Source: Ruminococcaceae bacterium UBA7101 (lineage in GTDB: Bacteria > Bacillota > Clostridia > Oscillospirales > Acutalibacteraceae). From it: a DNA stretch of 12,279 nucleotides. How positions within the stretch are numbered: position 1 is the first letter of the stretch; every line of letters starts with the position of its first letter. Of the stretch, positions 1 to 5,862 are shown piece after piece. Made by a program: the position numbers and the translations under genes. The notes below the pieces were generated by a model that was given only the letters and a program-made list of their open reading frames with translations, was not told where the DNA came from and searched no databases. The stretch is from the NCBI GenBank assembly GCA_002493325.1, contig DKYL01000081.1, forward strand, positions 1 through 12,279. Direction: 5' to 3'.

Positions 1-22
1 ATTTGACTTTTTCTACACGCTG

Positions 23-57
23 AAAGAACTAACCGCACACACGGTTAGTTCTTTTTT
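23..57 (+). terminator. Rho-independent terminator, left edge
   Basis: A perfect 13-bp stem (23-35 pairs with 42-54) has a CACACA loop and runs into a T tract on the plus strand. It probably ends a plus-strand gene lying left of the window. Read on the minus strand, the same hairpin lies just past the serA stop but is followed by only three T's. It could therefore stop serA transcription weakly and act in both directions. Confidence 0.75.
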
Positions 58-67
58 GTTATCTGAA

Positions 68-1228
68 TTATTTAATTACTCTTACCTTGATTACGCCGTC
101 AATAGCAGTAATATCGTCAATAACCTGCTGTGATGTTTCGGTATCAACATCAATGATTGAGTATGCCCACTCACCGCGGTTCTTGTCAACAAAAGCAGAA
201 ATGTTGATTCCGTCCTTGCTGATTGTGTCGGTGATGGTTGCAATCATATTCGGCTGATTCTTATGAATAACAGTGATTCTTGCAACACCTGTTCTTGCCA
301 GTGAAGCAGCGGGCAGGTTAACAGAATTCTTGATGTTGCCGTTTTCTAAGAAATCAATAAGCTCCAAAGCACCCATTGATGCACAGTTTTCTTCACTTTC
401 GGGTGTAGAAGCACCAAGGTGAGGGATTGCGATAACGCCGTCAACACCAATGATGTCTGCTGATGGGAAGTCTGTAACATAAGCGGCAAGCTTACCGTTT
501 TCAAGTGCGTCGATAATATCGGCAGAAACTGCAAGGTCACCACGTGCAAAGTTCATAATTCTAACAGTGTCCTTCATTGTTTCAATATTTTCTGCACAAA
601 TCAGACCCTTTGTTTCAGGGGTGAGCGGAACGTGAAGTGTGATATAATCCGCAACAGGGAAAATTTCATCAAGATTGTTGTTGAGTGTAATGCCTGCTTT
701 AAGTTCAGCGTCAGCAGGGAGGAATGGGTCATAGCCGATAACCTTCATACCAAGGTCAACAGCAGCCTCAGCAACAAGTCTGCCGATAGCACCAAGACCG
801 ATAACACCAAGGGTTTTGCCTTTGATTTCCGGACCTGCAAAAGCACTCTTGCCCTTTTCAACAGCTTTGCCTACATTGTCGCCCTCGTCCTTGATTGTTT
901 TGCACCAGTCAATCGCCTTTGTTACCTTTCTGCTTGAAAGAAGCAGACCGCAGATAACCATTTCCTTAACTGCATTTGCGTTGGCACCGGGTGTGTTGAA
1001 TACAACAATACCCTTTTCTACACAATCCATAACAGGAATATTGTTAACACCTGCACCTGCTCTTGCGATAGCAAGCAGTGACTCAGGCATTTCCATATCG
1101 TGCATAGATGCAGAACGAACCATAATTGCCTGTGGGTTTTCAATATCGTCACCATATGCATATTTAGCAGTGTCGAATTTATCAAGACCCACGTTAGAAA
1201 TTTTATTTAATGTTTTAATGTTAAACAT
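68..1228 (-). CDS. serA: D-3-phosphoglycerate dehydrogenase (short, ACT-domain type)
   Basis: This enzyme oxidises 3-phosphoglycerate to 3-phosphohydroxypyruvate with NAD+, the first step of serine synthesis in the cytoplasm. The 386 residues show a D-2-hydroxyacid dehydrogenase fold. The Rossmann dinucleotide motif GLGAIG is at about 144-149, the substrate/catalytic Arg lies in NFARGDL (about 227-233), and the catalytic His is in PHLGAST (about 269-275). A C-terminal ACT domain (about 317-386) is the likely serine-sensing part. The intervening domain of long SerA proteins is absent, so this is the short class of about 390 residues. The segment where many relatives carry a catalytic Glu (DVFE-type) reads YVTDFPSAD here, which I recall as typical of this short class. 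The ATG at 1226-1228 follows a GGAGGT ribosome site at 1237-1242. It lies downstream of serC on the same strand and probably shares its transcript, although the 195-bp gap is rearranged. Confidence 0.95.
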   Translation of the reverse strand: MFNIKTLNKISNVGLDKFDTAKYAYGDDIENPQAIMVRSASMHDMEMPESLLAIARAGAGVNNIPVMDCVEKGIVVFNTPGANANAVKEMVICGLLLSSRKVTKAIDWCKTIKDEGDNVGKAVEKGKSAFAGPEIKGKTLGVIGLGAIGRLVAEAAVDLGMKVIGYDPFLPADAELKAGITLNNNLDEIFPVADYITLHVPLTPETKGLICAENIETMKDTVRIMNFARGDLAVSADIIDALENGKLAAYVTDFPSADIIGVDGVIAIPHLGASTPESEENCASMGALELIDFLENGNIKNSVNLPAASLARTGVARITVIHKNQPNMIATITDTISKDGINISAFVDKNRGEWAYSIIDVDTETSQQVIDDITAIDGVIKVRVIK

Positions 1229-1268
1229 TCGTCTTTACCTCCGTTAAGATTAAAAGTTAGAGTTATTA

Positions 1269-1307
1269 AATTAAGCATTTTCTTTTTCAAACTTTGCCAT
1301 AAACTCT
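1269..1307 (-). pseudogene. Duplicated 3' end of serC
   Basis: These 39 bases match 1422-1460, the true 3' end of serC, at 38 of 39 positions. The copies sit 153 bp apart in the same orientation. Read on minus, the copy still encodes FMAKFEKENA followed by a stop, like the SerC C-terminus. Identity ends sharply at 1307, where a different short hairpin begins (1308-1318). An ATG at the edge of the cloverleaf repeat could give an 18-codon peptide, but no ribosome site supports it. I read this as a remnant of a duplication or recombination event and not as a gene. Confidence 0.8.
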
Positions 1308-1322
1308 GCCTTGCAGGCTTCC

Positions 1323-1382
1323 ACCATTCTACAAAACAGTCCCCCGGACTGTTTTTCCCAAATCAAAGATTTGGAGAATGGT
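1323..1382. repeat. 60-nt cloverleaf-like palindromic repeat
   Basis: Outer arms ACCATTCT (1323-1330) and AGAATGGT (1375-1382) are perfectly complementary. They enclose two perfect hairpins. One has a 10-bp stem, 1333-1342 with 1346-1355, and a CCC loop. The other has a 7-bp stem, 1358-1364 with 1368-1374, and an AAA loop. Folded, this is a three-way junction on either strand. It sits between serC and serA inside the duplicated serC-tail debris. It looks like a REP- or MITE-like dispersed element and has no coding capacity. In the serCA mRNA it could act as a processing or stability element. Confidence 0.75.
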
Positions 1383-1423
1383 ATGTTGAAAAGCTTAAGC
1401 TATCAGTAGAATGATTTAATCAA

Positions 1424-2509
1424 TTAAGCATTTTCTTTTTCAAACTTTGCCATGAACTCTACAAGCTTTTCAACACCTTCAATTGGCATAGCGTTGTAGA
1501 TAGAAGCTCTCATTCCGCCTACTGATCTGTGACCCTTAAGGTTAACAAAGCCAGCCTCTGTAGCCTCGGCAATGAACTTCTTCTCAAGCTCATCATCACC
1601 AATGATGAACGGAACATTCATAAGTGAACGGTCCTCAGGAACAACTGTGCCCTTGAACATTTTTGAATTATCAAGGAAGTTATAAAGAACAGCAGCCTTC
1701 TTCTCATTTCTTTCCTTCATTGCTGCAAGACCGCCAATGTCATTCTTAATCCACTCAAGAACAAGCTTGCAGATGTAAATTGTCCAGCAAGGAGGTGTGT
1801 TGTAAAGTGAATCAGCATCTGCCTGAATTTTGTAATCCATCATAACAGGGGTGATGTCACGAGCCTTGCCGAGTAAGTCCTCACGGATGATTGCAACAAC
1901 AAGACCTGCAGGTGCAACATTCTTCTGCGCACCAAAGTAAACAACGCCGAACTTGCTGATATCAAGCGGCTCTGAAAGCGCACAGGATGATACATCGGCA
2001 ATGAGTACCTTATCACCGACAGGAGGGAGCTCCTTGTAAACAGTACCGTAAATGGTGTTGTTCATACAGATATAAACATAGTCAACATCATCACGGAAAT
2101 CCTCAGCCTTAGTCTTAGGAATATAGCTGAAGGTCTTGTCAGCAGATGAAGCAGCAGCAACAACGTCACCATATTTCTGTGCTTCCTGAAAAGCCTTCTT
2201 TGCCCACTGACCTGTGATGATATAATCAGCCTTGCCTGTGCCGTTCATAAAGTTAAGCGGAATAGCTGAAAACTGTGCAGATGCACCGCCCTGTAAAAAC
2301 AGAACCTTGTAGTTATCAGGAATGTTGTAAAGCTCACGCATTAAAGCCTCTGCATCCTTAATGATTTTGTCAAATACCTTTGAACGGTGGCTCATCTCCA
2401 TAACGGACTGACCGCTGCCCTGATAATCCATCATCTCTGCTGCAGCCTGCTCCAATACCTTCTCGGGAAGGGTTGAAGGACCTGCACTGAAATTATAAAC
2501 TCTTGCCAT
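1424..2509 (-). CDS. serC: Phosphoserine aminotransferase
   Basis: This PLP enzyme transfers an amino group from glutamate to 3-phosphohydroxypyruvate to make O-phosphoserine, the second step of serine synthesis. At 361 residues it is the normal length for class-V aminotransferase SerC. Family landmarks are the N-terminal YNFSAGPSTLP (about 5-15), EMSHRS (about 38-43), the phosphate-binding QGGAS (about 73-77), and the PLP Lys in GAQKN (K196). The start ATG (2507-2509) has an AGAGGA-like ribosome site near 2517-2524. It is the first gene of a serC-serA operon with a consensus promoter at 2567-2594. Its 3' end exists a second time downstream at 1269-1307. Confidence 0.96.
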   Translation of the reverse strand: MARVYNFSAGPSTLPEKVLEQAAAEMMDYQGSGQSVMEMSHRSKVFDKIIKDAEALMRELYNIPDNYKVLFLQGGASAQFSAIPLNFMNGTGKADYIITGQWAKKAFQEAQKYGDVVAAASSADKTFSYIPKTKAEDFRDDVDYVYICMNNTIYGTVYKELPPVGDKVLIADVSSCALSEPLDISKFGVVYFGAQKNVAPAGLVVAIIREDLLGKARDITPVMMDYKIQADADSLYNTPPCWTIYICKLVLEWIKNDIGGLAAMKERNEKKAAVLYNFLDNSKMFKGTVVPEDRSLMNVPFIIGDDELEKKFIAEATEAGFVNLKGHRSVGGMRASIYNAMPIEGVEKLVEFMAKFEKENA

Positions 2510-2566
2510 AATTAAATCCTCTCTTATATAAAAATATTTATAGTTTATAAAAAACTTTGCTATACT

Positions 2567-2594
2567 ATTATATTATTGTTCAACTTTTTGTCAA
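2567..2594 (-). promoter_or_regulatory. serCA operon promoter
   Basis: On the minus strand a perfect -35 TTGACA (2589-2594) and a perfect -10 TATAAT (2567-2572) are separated by 16 bp. Transcription would start near 2560 and leave about 50 nt of leader before serC. I see no riboswitch or T-box in so short a leader. Confidence 0.85.
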
Positions 2595-2629
2595 TGCTTT
2601 CTTTGAAAGTTTGTCACATTCAACAATAA

Positions 2630-2649
2630 ATTGTTAATCAATTAACAAT
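2630..2649. promoter_or_regulatory. Perfect palindrome upstream of the serCA promoter
   Basis: ATTGTTAAT and ATTAACAAT form a 9-bp perfect inverted repeat with a 2-bp centre. It lies about 36 bp upstream of the serC -35 box and just past the tRNA-Arg terminator. The form fits a dimeric regulator site, but AT-rich palindromes also arise by chance. No regulator can be named. Confidence 0.35.
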
Positions 2650-2665
2650 CATATGCAAAAATAAA

Positions 2666-2696
2666 GCAAAGTCTGGTATTTTTTGCCAGACTTTGC
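2666..2696 (-). terminator. Terminator of tRNA-Arg
   Basis: A perfect 11-bp stem (2666-2676 with 2686-2696) has a 9-nt loop and begins 2 nt past the tRNA CCA end on minus. The minus strand continues into TTTATTTTTGC, a U-rich tract typical of intrinsic termination. Confidence 0.85.
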
Positions 2697-2698
2697 AA

Positions 2699-2775
2699 TG
2701 GCGCGCCATAAGGAATTCGAATCCCCGACCTTTCGCTTAGGAGGCGAACGCTCTATCCTGCTGAGCTAATGGCGC
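2699..2775 (-). tRNA. tRNA-Arg (anticodon CCT)
   Basis: The minus strand folds as a standard 77-nt tRNA. The acceptor stem is GCGCCAT/ATGGCGC, the D arm is GCTCAGC-type, and the 5-bp anticodon stem TTCGC/GCGAA holds the loop CTCCTAA, giving anticodon CCT (reads AGG). The T loop is TTCGAAT, followed by discriminator G and an encoded CCA. It has its own promoter (2803-2831) and terminator (2666-2696), so it is a single-gene unit. Confidence 0.95.
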
Positions 2776-2802
2776 ATACTATTAATATATAATGTATGCA
2801 TT

Positions 2803-2831
2803 ATTATAATAAATCATAATTACTTTGTCAA
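2803..2831 (-). promoter_or_regulatory. tRNA-Arg promoter
   Basis: A perfect TTGACA (2826-2831) and perfect TATAAT (2803-2808) are separated by 17 bp on minus. This predicts a start about 20 nt before the tRNA 5' end at 2775. The -35 box lies 10 bp past the stop codon of the PqqD-like gene. Confidence 0.88.
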
Positions 2832-2841
2832 TAATAATCCT

Positions 2842-3108
2842 TTATCCGATAATCAGATTATTTTCTTTCAGCATTTTTACAAAGCCTTCAATATCCTTTT
2901 TTGCAGTAGCCTCGTCAATATCATATTCGGCAGTAACCTTTTTCACGGCATCATCAATGGTAATGTCATTTGTAAAGCAATCCCAGAAGAAAGAGCCACT
3001 CTCGTTAAGGGTTATCATTCCGTTAAATTCGTTGCTTGTGTTTCCCACAGGCACAACTATATATGATCCGGCAATTTCTCTTTTTGCAAATCCGTTCTTG
3101 ATTTTCAT
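2842..3108 (-). CDS. PqqD-family small protein
   Basis: This 88-residue protein has the features of the PqqD fold, the small winged-helix peptide-recognition domain that presents precursor peptides to modifying enzymes such as radical SAM proteins. What I see is a strand-rich N-terminus with an invariant-looking LNESGSFFW (about 34-42), then helices rich in acidic residues ending in LKENNLIIG. The start is the ATG at 3106-3108, which has an AAAGGAGA site at 3115-3122. A 26-codon upstream extension in the same frame is hydrophobic, lacks a ribosome site and overlaps the promoter, so I excluded it. No radical SAM enzyme or precursor peptide lies next to it in this window, so its partner is unknown. 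The family assignment is fairly firm; the function is inferred. Confidence 0.75.
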   Translation of the reverse strand: MKIKNGFAKREIAGSYIVVPVGNTSNEFNGMITLNESGSFFWDCFTNDITIDDAVKKVTAEYDIDEATAKKDIEGFVKMLKENNLIIG

Positions 3109-3148
3109 AAAAAATCTCCTTTGTATAATAAATGTTAATAATATAATT

Positions 3149-3177
3149 AGTATAACAAATTTTTTGTGCGTTAGCAA
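3149..3177 (-). promoter_or_regulatory. Promoter of the PqqD-like gene
   Basis: On minus, TTGCTA (3172-3177) and TATACT (3149-3154) are separated by 17 bp. The predicted start near 3142 leaves about 35 nt before the ATG. Confidence 0.65.
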
Positions 3178-3227
3178 TATATACAAAATATAACTGCTAA
3201 ATTAATCCTTTTTTTTCACATTTACTC

Positions 3228-3256
3228 TTGCAGATATATGGTAAATTGGTTATAAT
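3228..3256 (+). promoter_or_regulatory. Promoter of the IscU-like/GGGtGRT operon
   Basis: TTGCAG (3228-3233) and a perfect TATAAT (3251-3256) are separated by 17 bp on plus. The leader to the ATG at 3319 is about 56 nt, AT-rich and shows no clear structure. It is divergent from the PqqD-like gene promoter about 50 bp away. Confidence 0.75.
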
Positions 3257-3318
3257 AATCGTGGTAATTTTTTTAAAATTATTTTTATGACAATTCGTTA
3301 ATTGGAAGGAGTAATAGT

Positions 3319-4011
3319 ATGGTCTATTCAAATGAAGTTGAACAGATGTGTACCGTAAAAAAAGGTCCTCATCATGGTCCGGCTCCAATACCTGAAGAAG
3401 GTAAATGGGTAAAATCTTATCAAATTTCAGACATCAGCGGTTTTTCACACGGTATCGGTTGGTGTGCTCCACAGCAGGGTGCATGCAAAATCAGCCTTAA
3501 TGTTAAGGACGGTATTGTTGAAGAGGCTCTTGTTGAAACAATCGGCTGCTCAGGTATGACACACTCAGCTGCAATGGCTGCAGAAATTCTCCCTGGCAAA
3601 ACTCTTCTTGAATGCTTAAATACAGACCTTGTTTGTGATGCTATCAATGTTGCTATGAGAGAAATCTTTAAGCAGCTTGCTTACGGTCGTTCACAGTCTG
3701 CTTTCTCTGAGGGCGGCTTGGTTGTTGGTGCTGCTCTTGAGGATCTTGGCAAGGGTCTTCGTTCACAGGTTGGCACAATGTTCTCAACAAAGCTTAAGGG
3801 CGTTCGTTATATGGAAATGGCTGAGGGTTATGTAACCCGTATGGCGCTTGACGAAGAGGGCGAGGTTATCGGCTACGAGTTCGTTAAGGTTGGTAAGATG
3901 CTTGAGGATATCCGCCACGGCAAAACTCCTGACGAAGCATATAAAGCAAATATCGGTAATTACGGTCGTTTTGCAAATGCTGCAAAATATATCGACCCAA
4001 GAGAAGAATAA
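3319..4011 (+). CDS. IscU/NifU-like iron-sulfur scaffold-type protein paired with GGGtGRT
   Basis: The 230 residues resemble the NifU N-terminal/IscU scaffold fold. A segment GACKISLNVKDGIVEEALVE (about 54-73) is followed by GCSGMTHSAAMAAE and PGKTLLE (about 76-98), which parallel the IscU GCG and KGKT elements. Cysteines are at 11, 49, 56, 77, 99 and 106. C56 and C77 fit the first two IscU ligands. The third IscU Cys (HCS motif) appears replaced by Ser or Arg near GRSQSAFSEGG (about 123-133), so the metal site may differ from that of a classical scaffold. An N-terminal extension with CTVKKGPHHG and a C-terminal region after 145 lie outside the core. The start ATG has AAGGAG at 3306-3311. It is followed after 18 nt by the GGGtGRT gene, a pairing I recall from Clostridia. 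A direct role in Fe-S assembly is inferred, not shown. Confidence 0.7.
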   Translation: MVYSNEVEQMCTVKKGPHHGPAPIPEEGKWVKSYQISDISGFSHGIGWCAPQQGACKISLNVKDGIVEEALVETIGCSGMTHSAAMAAEILPGKTLLECLNTDLVCDAINVAMREIFKQLAYGRSQSAFSEGGLVVGAALEDLGKGLRSQVGTMFSTKLKGVRYMEMAEGYVTRMALDEEGEVIGYEFVKVGKMLEDIRHGKTPDEAYKANIGNYGRFANAAKYIDPREE

Positions 4012-4029
4012 GATAAGGAGGACAGTGAA

Positions 4030-5037
4030 ATGGCAAATGATGTAAAATTTGAAGGCAAGGAAAGAAGACTTGCTAAAATTGAAAAGTGTCTTGCTGAGTA
4101 CGGTCTTTCAAGTCTTGAAGAAGCAAGAGATTTATGCTTATCAAAGGGCATTGATGTTGACGCTATTGTTAAGGGCGTTCAGCCAATCGCTTTTGAGAAT
4201 GCAAGCTGGGCTTATACACTCGGTGTAGCTGTTGCACTTAAAAAAGAGGTTAAGTCTGCATCTGAGGCTGCTGCTGCAATCGGTATCGGTCTTCAGGCAT
4301 TCTGTATCCCGGGTTCGGTTGCTGAGCAGAGAAATGTTGGTCTTGGTCACGGTAATCTTGGTGCAAAGCTCCTCAGTGAAGAAACAAAGTGCTTTGCTTT
4401 CTTGGCAGGTCACGAATCCTTCGCTGCTGCTGAGGGTGCAATCGGTATTGCAAGAACAGCAAATAAGGTTCGTAAAGAGCCTCTTAAGGTTATCCTTAAC
4501 GGTCTTGGTAAGGATGCTGCATATATTATTTCTCGTATCAATGGCTTCACCTATGTAAAGACAGATTATGATTTCTATACAGGCGAGCTTAACATTGAAA
4601 GTGAAAAGGCATTCTCAGACGGTGAAAGAGCAGCTGTTAAGTGCTACGGTGCTAACGATGTTCTTGAGGGTGTTGCTATTATGAAGCACGAGGGCGTTGA
4701 TGTTTCTATCACAGGTAACTCAACGAACCCAACTCGTTTCCAGCACCTTGTTGCAGGCACTTATAAGAAGTGGGCACTTGAAAACGGCAAGACTTATTTC
4801 TCAGTTGCATCAGGCGGCGGTACAGGTCGTACACTTCATCCTGATAATATGGCAGCAGGTCCTGCTTCATACGGCTTAACAGACTCAATGGGCAGAATGC
4901 ACGGTGACGCTCAGTTCGCCGGTTCATCATCAGTTCCTGCACACGTTGAAATGATGGGTCTTATCGGTATGGGTAACAACCCAATGGTAGGCGCAACCGT
5001 TGCTTGTGCAGTTGCAGTTGAAGAGGCTTCTAAATAA
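4030..5037 (+). CDS. GGGtGRT-family protein
   Basis: The protein carries the family-defining motif GGGTGRT at residues 262-268, within a conserved stretch VASGGGTGRTLHPDN. Its 335 residues look soluble, with no signal peptide or membrane helix. Other glycine/asparagine-rich segments are GLGHGNLGAKL (about 104-114), SITGNSTNPTRF (about 226-237) and GLIGMGNNPMVGATVA (about 310-325). These look like nucleotide- or phosphate-binding loops, but that is inference. AAGGAGG at 4015-4021 precedes the ATG. The gene forms a two-gene operon with the IscU-like protein upstream, and a strong terminator follows at 5095. Strongly biased codons (many GGT, GCT, CTT) suggest high expression. The family has no established biochemical function that I know of. 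Confidence 0.85.
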   Translation: MANDVKFEGKERRLAKIEKCLAEYGLSSLEEARDLCLSKGIDVDAIVKGVQPIAFENASWAYTLGVAVALKKEVKSASEAAAAIGIGLQAFCIPGSVAEQRNVGLGHGNLGAKLLSEETKCFAFLAGHESFAAAEGAIGIARTANKVRKEPLKVILNGLGKDAAYIISRINGFTYVKTDYDFYTGELNIESEKAFSDGERAAVKCYGANDVLEGVAIMKHEGVDVSITGNSTNPTRFQHLVAGTYKKWALENGKTYFSVASGGGTGRTLHPDNMAAGPASYGLTDSMGRMHGDAQFAGSSSVPAHVEMMGLIGMGNNPMVGATVACAVAVEEASK

Positions 5038-5094
5038 GAAAATTTAATTTGAACAATTGATGTTGGTGTTGCGCCGACACGAGTGTCCAAAAGC

Positions 5095-5123
5095 AAAGGC
5101 ATTCCGCAAGGGATGCCTTTTTT
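5095..5123 (+). terminator. Terminator of the IscU-like/GGGtGRT operon
   Basis: An 11-bp stem with one G-U pair (5095-5105 with 5110-5120) is capped by a GCAA tetraloop and ends in six T's (5118-5123). It is a stable intrinsic terminator. Confidence 0.9.
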
Positions 5124-5124
5124 G

Positions 5125-5153
5125 TTGACAAAATCAATACATTGTGTTACAAT
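5125..5153 (+). promoter_or_regulatory. Upstream promoter P1 of the secreted-peptide operon
   Basis: A perfect TTGACA (5125-5130), a 17-bp spacer and TACAAT (5148-5153) form a strong sigma-A type promoter. It begins directly after the preceding terminator. A transcript from here would have a long leader of about 230 nt before the ATG at 5392. Confidence 0.75.
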
Positions 5154-5157
5154 GTAT
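5137..5157. promoter_or_regulatory. Operator-like inverted repeat over the P1 -10 box
   Basis: ATACATTG and CAATGTAT form a perfect 8-bp inverted repeat with a 5-bp centre and cover the P1 spacer and -10 box. This position fits a repressor operator. A partly similar stretch (GATGTATATAC) recurs at about 5171-5181. The regulator is unknown. The XRE protein encoded at 11214 is a possibility only because it is near. Confidence 0.5.
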
Positions 5158-5267
5158 ATGCATTGATTAACGATGTATATACAGAGAAAATTCTGCAGGA
5201 CATTTTTCGTCATTTTACACAAAAACAGGTAACAAAAATTTTCACAAATTTATTTTGGTGGAAAATG

Positions 5268-5296
5268 TTGACATATATTTGTTGCGGTGATAAGAT
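5268..5296 (+). promoter_or_regulatory. Proximal promoter P2 of the secreted-peptide operon
   Basis: A perfect TTGACA (5268-5273) and TAAGAT (5291-5296) are separated by 17 bp. The predicted leader is about 90 nt long and very AT-rich. The -10 box is weaker than that of P1. Confidence 0.55.
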
Positions 5297-5391
5297 TAAA
5301 TTGTACAAATTTACAAATCGATTTGAAAAAAGTACACAAATTGTTTATTCGATAAAATACAACAAAATTTTACAGAAAAGAGGATAGTTTT

Positions 5392-5814
5392 ATGAAACAT
5401 TTTAAATTAAGCAAAAAGTCCTTAATGTCTTTTGCTTTGTCAGCAATTATGCTTGTGTCTATGAGCTCAATGGCAATGCTTTGCTATGCTTGGGAACATC
5501 CGACAGTAGAGGCATTCAATGTAACGCTTTATCCTGAACAGTATAAAACATATTCGGGAGCAATGAAAGCTACTTATGTGGATTTTGAAGGCAGAAACTG
5601 TAGTGAAAAGCAAAAATGTTGGTTTTATGGACAATATGCTACAAATCAGGATCAGTCTAATTATGAAGATGATACTGTGCAGATATTAGTTTCGCCAATA
5701 TCTAATTGTTCACATACGCATTCTTCTACAAGGAGCGTTAGACCATGGTGGAGATTATGTCTTGATGATTATGGTTCAGTGAATGGTGTTTACGCTTACG
5801 GTTGGATGTGGTAA
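5392..5814 (+). CDS. Secreted cysteine-containing peptide, candidate bacteriocin-like precursor
   Basis: The 140 residues begin with a clear Sec signal peptide: basic KHFKLSKKS, a hydrophobic core at about 12-30, and a CYA cleavage site with predicted cut after A33. The mature part of about 107 residues has four cysteines (70, 76, 106, 123), which could form two disulfides outside the cell. It is rich in Tyr and Trp, has RPWW (117-120), and ends in the aromatic tail GVYAYGWMW. There is no double-glycine leader and no lipobox. AGAGGA (5379-5384) supports the start. It is followed by an attenuator-like hairpin, then by a large membrane protein and an ABC transporter. That gene order and the aromatic C-terminus recall lactococcin-972-type bacteriocins, but I see no convincing alignment and I do not recognise the family. 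An alternative is a secreted signal or a cell-envelope stress peptide handled by the transporter. Confidence 0.65.
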   Translation: MKHFKLSKKSLMSFALSAIMLVSMSSMAMLCYAWEHPTVEAFNVTLYPEQYKTYSGAMKATYVDFEGRNCSEKQKCWFYGQYATNQDQSNYEDDTVQILVSPISNCSHTHSSTRSVRPWWRLCLDDYGSVNGVYAYGWMW

Positions 5815-5820
5815 AAATAT

Positions 5821-5852
5821 ACCGGAGGAAGGTTTCCTTCCTTCGGTTTTTT
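5821..5852 (+). terminator. Attenuator-like terminator between peptide and transporter genes
   Basis: A 12-bp stem with one G-U pair (5821-5832 with 5836-5847) and a TTT loop runs into six T's (5847-5852). The AGGAGG ribosome site of the next gene (5853-5858) follows at once. It probably ends most transcripts after the abundant peptide and lets some read through into the membrane-protein/ABC genes. Confidence 0.85.
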
Positions 5853-5862
5853 AGGAGGACTT

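Larger units (their letters stand above)
5038..5391 (+). other. 354-bp intergenic region before the secreted-peptide gene
   Basis: No credible gene lies here. It holds, in order, a GU-containing hairpin (5061-5068 with 5072-5079), the GGGtGRT operon terminator (5095-5123), a promoter overlapped by an inverted repeat (5125-5157), a second promoter (5268-5296), several AT-rich palindromes such as TTGTACAA (5301-5308), and the ribosome site AGAGGA (5379-5384) of the secreted peptide. An 81-codon frame through it starts with a TTG inside the promoter and has no ribosome site, so I do not call it. Confidence 0.6.

Noticed and set aside
816..1247. Plus-strand frame opposite serA
   Set aside because: It is an antisense shadow of a strongly conserved gene with no ribosome site.
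3109..3186. Longer N-terminus for the PqqD-like protein, which would add a hydrophobic segment
   Set aside because: The upstream ATG has no ribosome site and the stretch contains the -10/-35 promoter, while the inner ATG has a strong AAAGGAGA.
3197..3388. 63-codon minus-strand frame between the divergent promoters
   Set aside because: It covers the promoter and the start of the IscU-like gene, has no ribosome site and no recognisable protein features.
5142..5387. 81-codon plus-strand frame upstream of the secreted peptide
   Set aside because: It starts with TTG inside promoter P1, has no ribosome site, and runs through promoter P2 and AT-rich palindromes. Its composition looks non-coding.
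5392..5500. Lipoprotein reading of the signal peptide (C31)
   Set aside because: The residues before C31 (MAML) do not form a good lipobox with small residues at -1, and a signal-peptidase-I site CYA follows at once.
5392..5814. Double-glycine or lanthipeptide-type precursor
   Set aside because: There is no GG/GA leader site. The leader is a standard Sec signal peptide, and no lanthionine synthase or peptidase-type ABC transporter is nearby.
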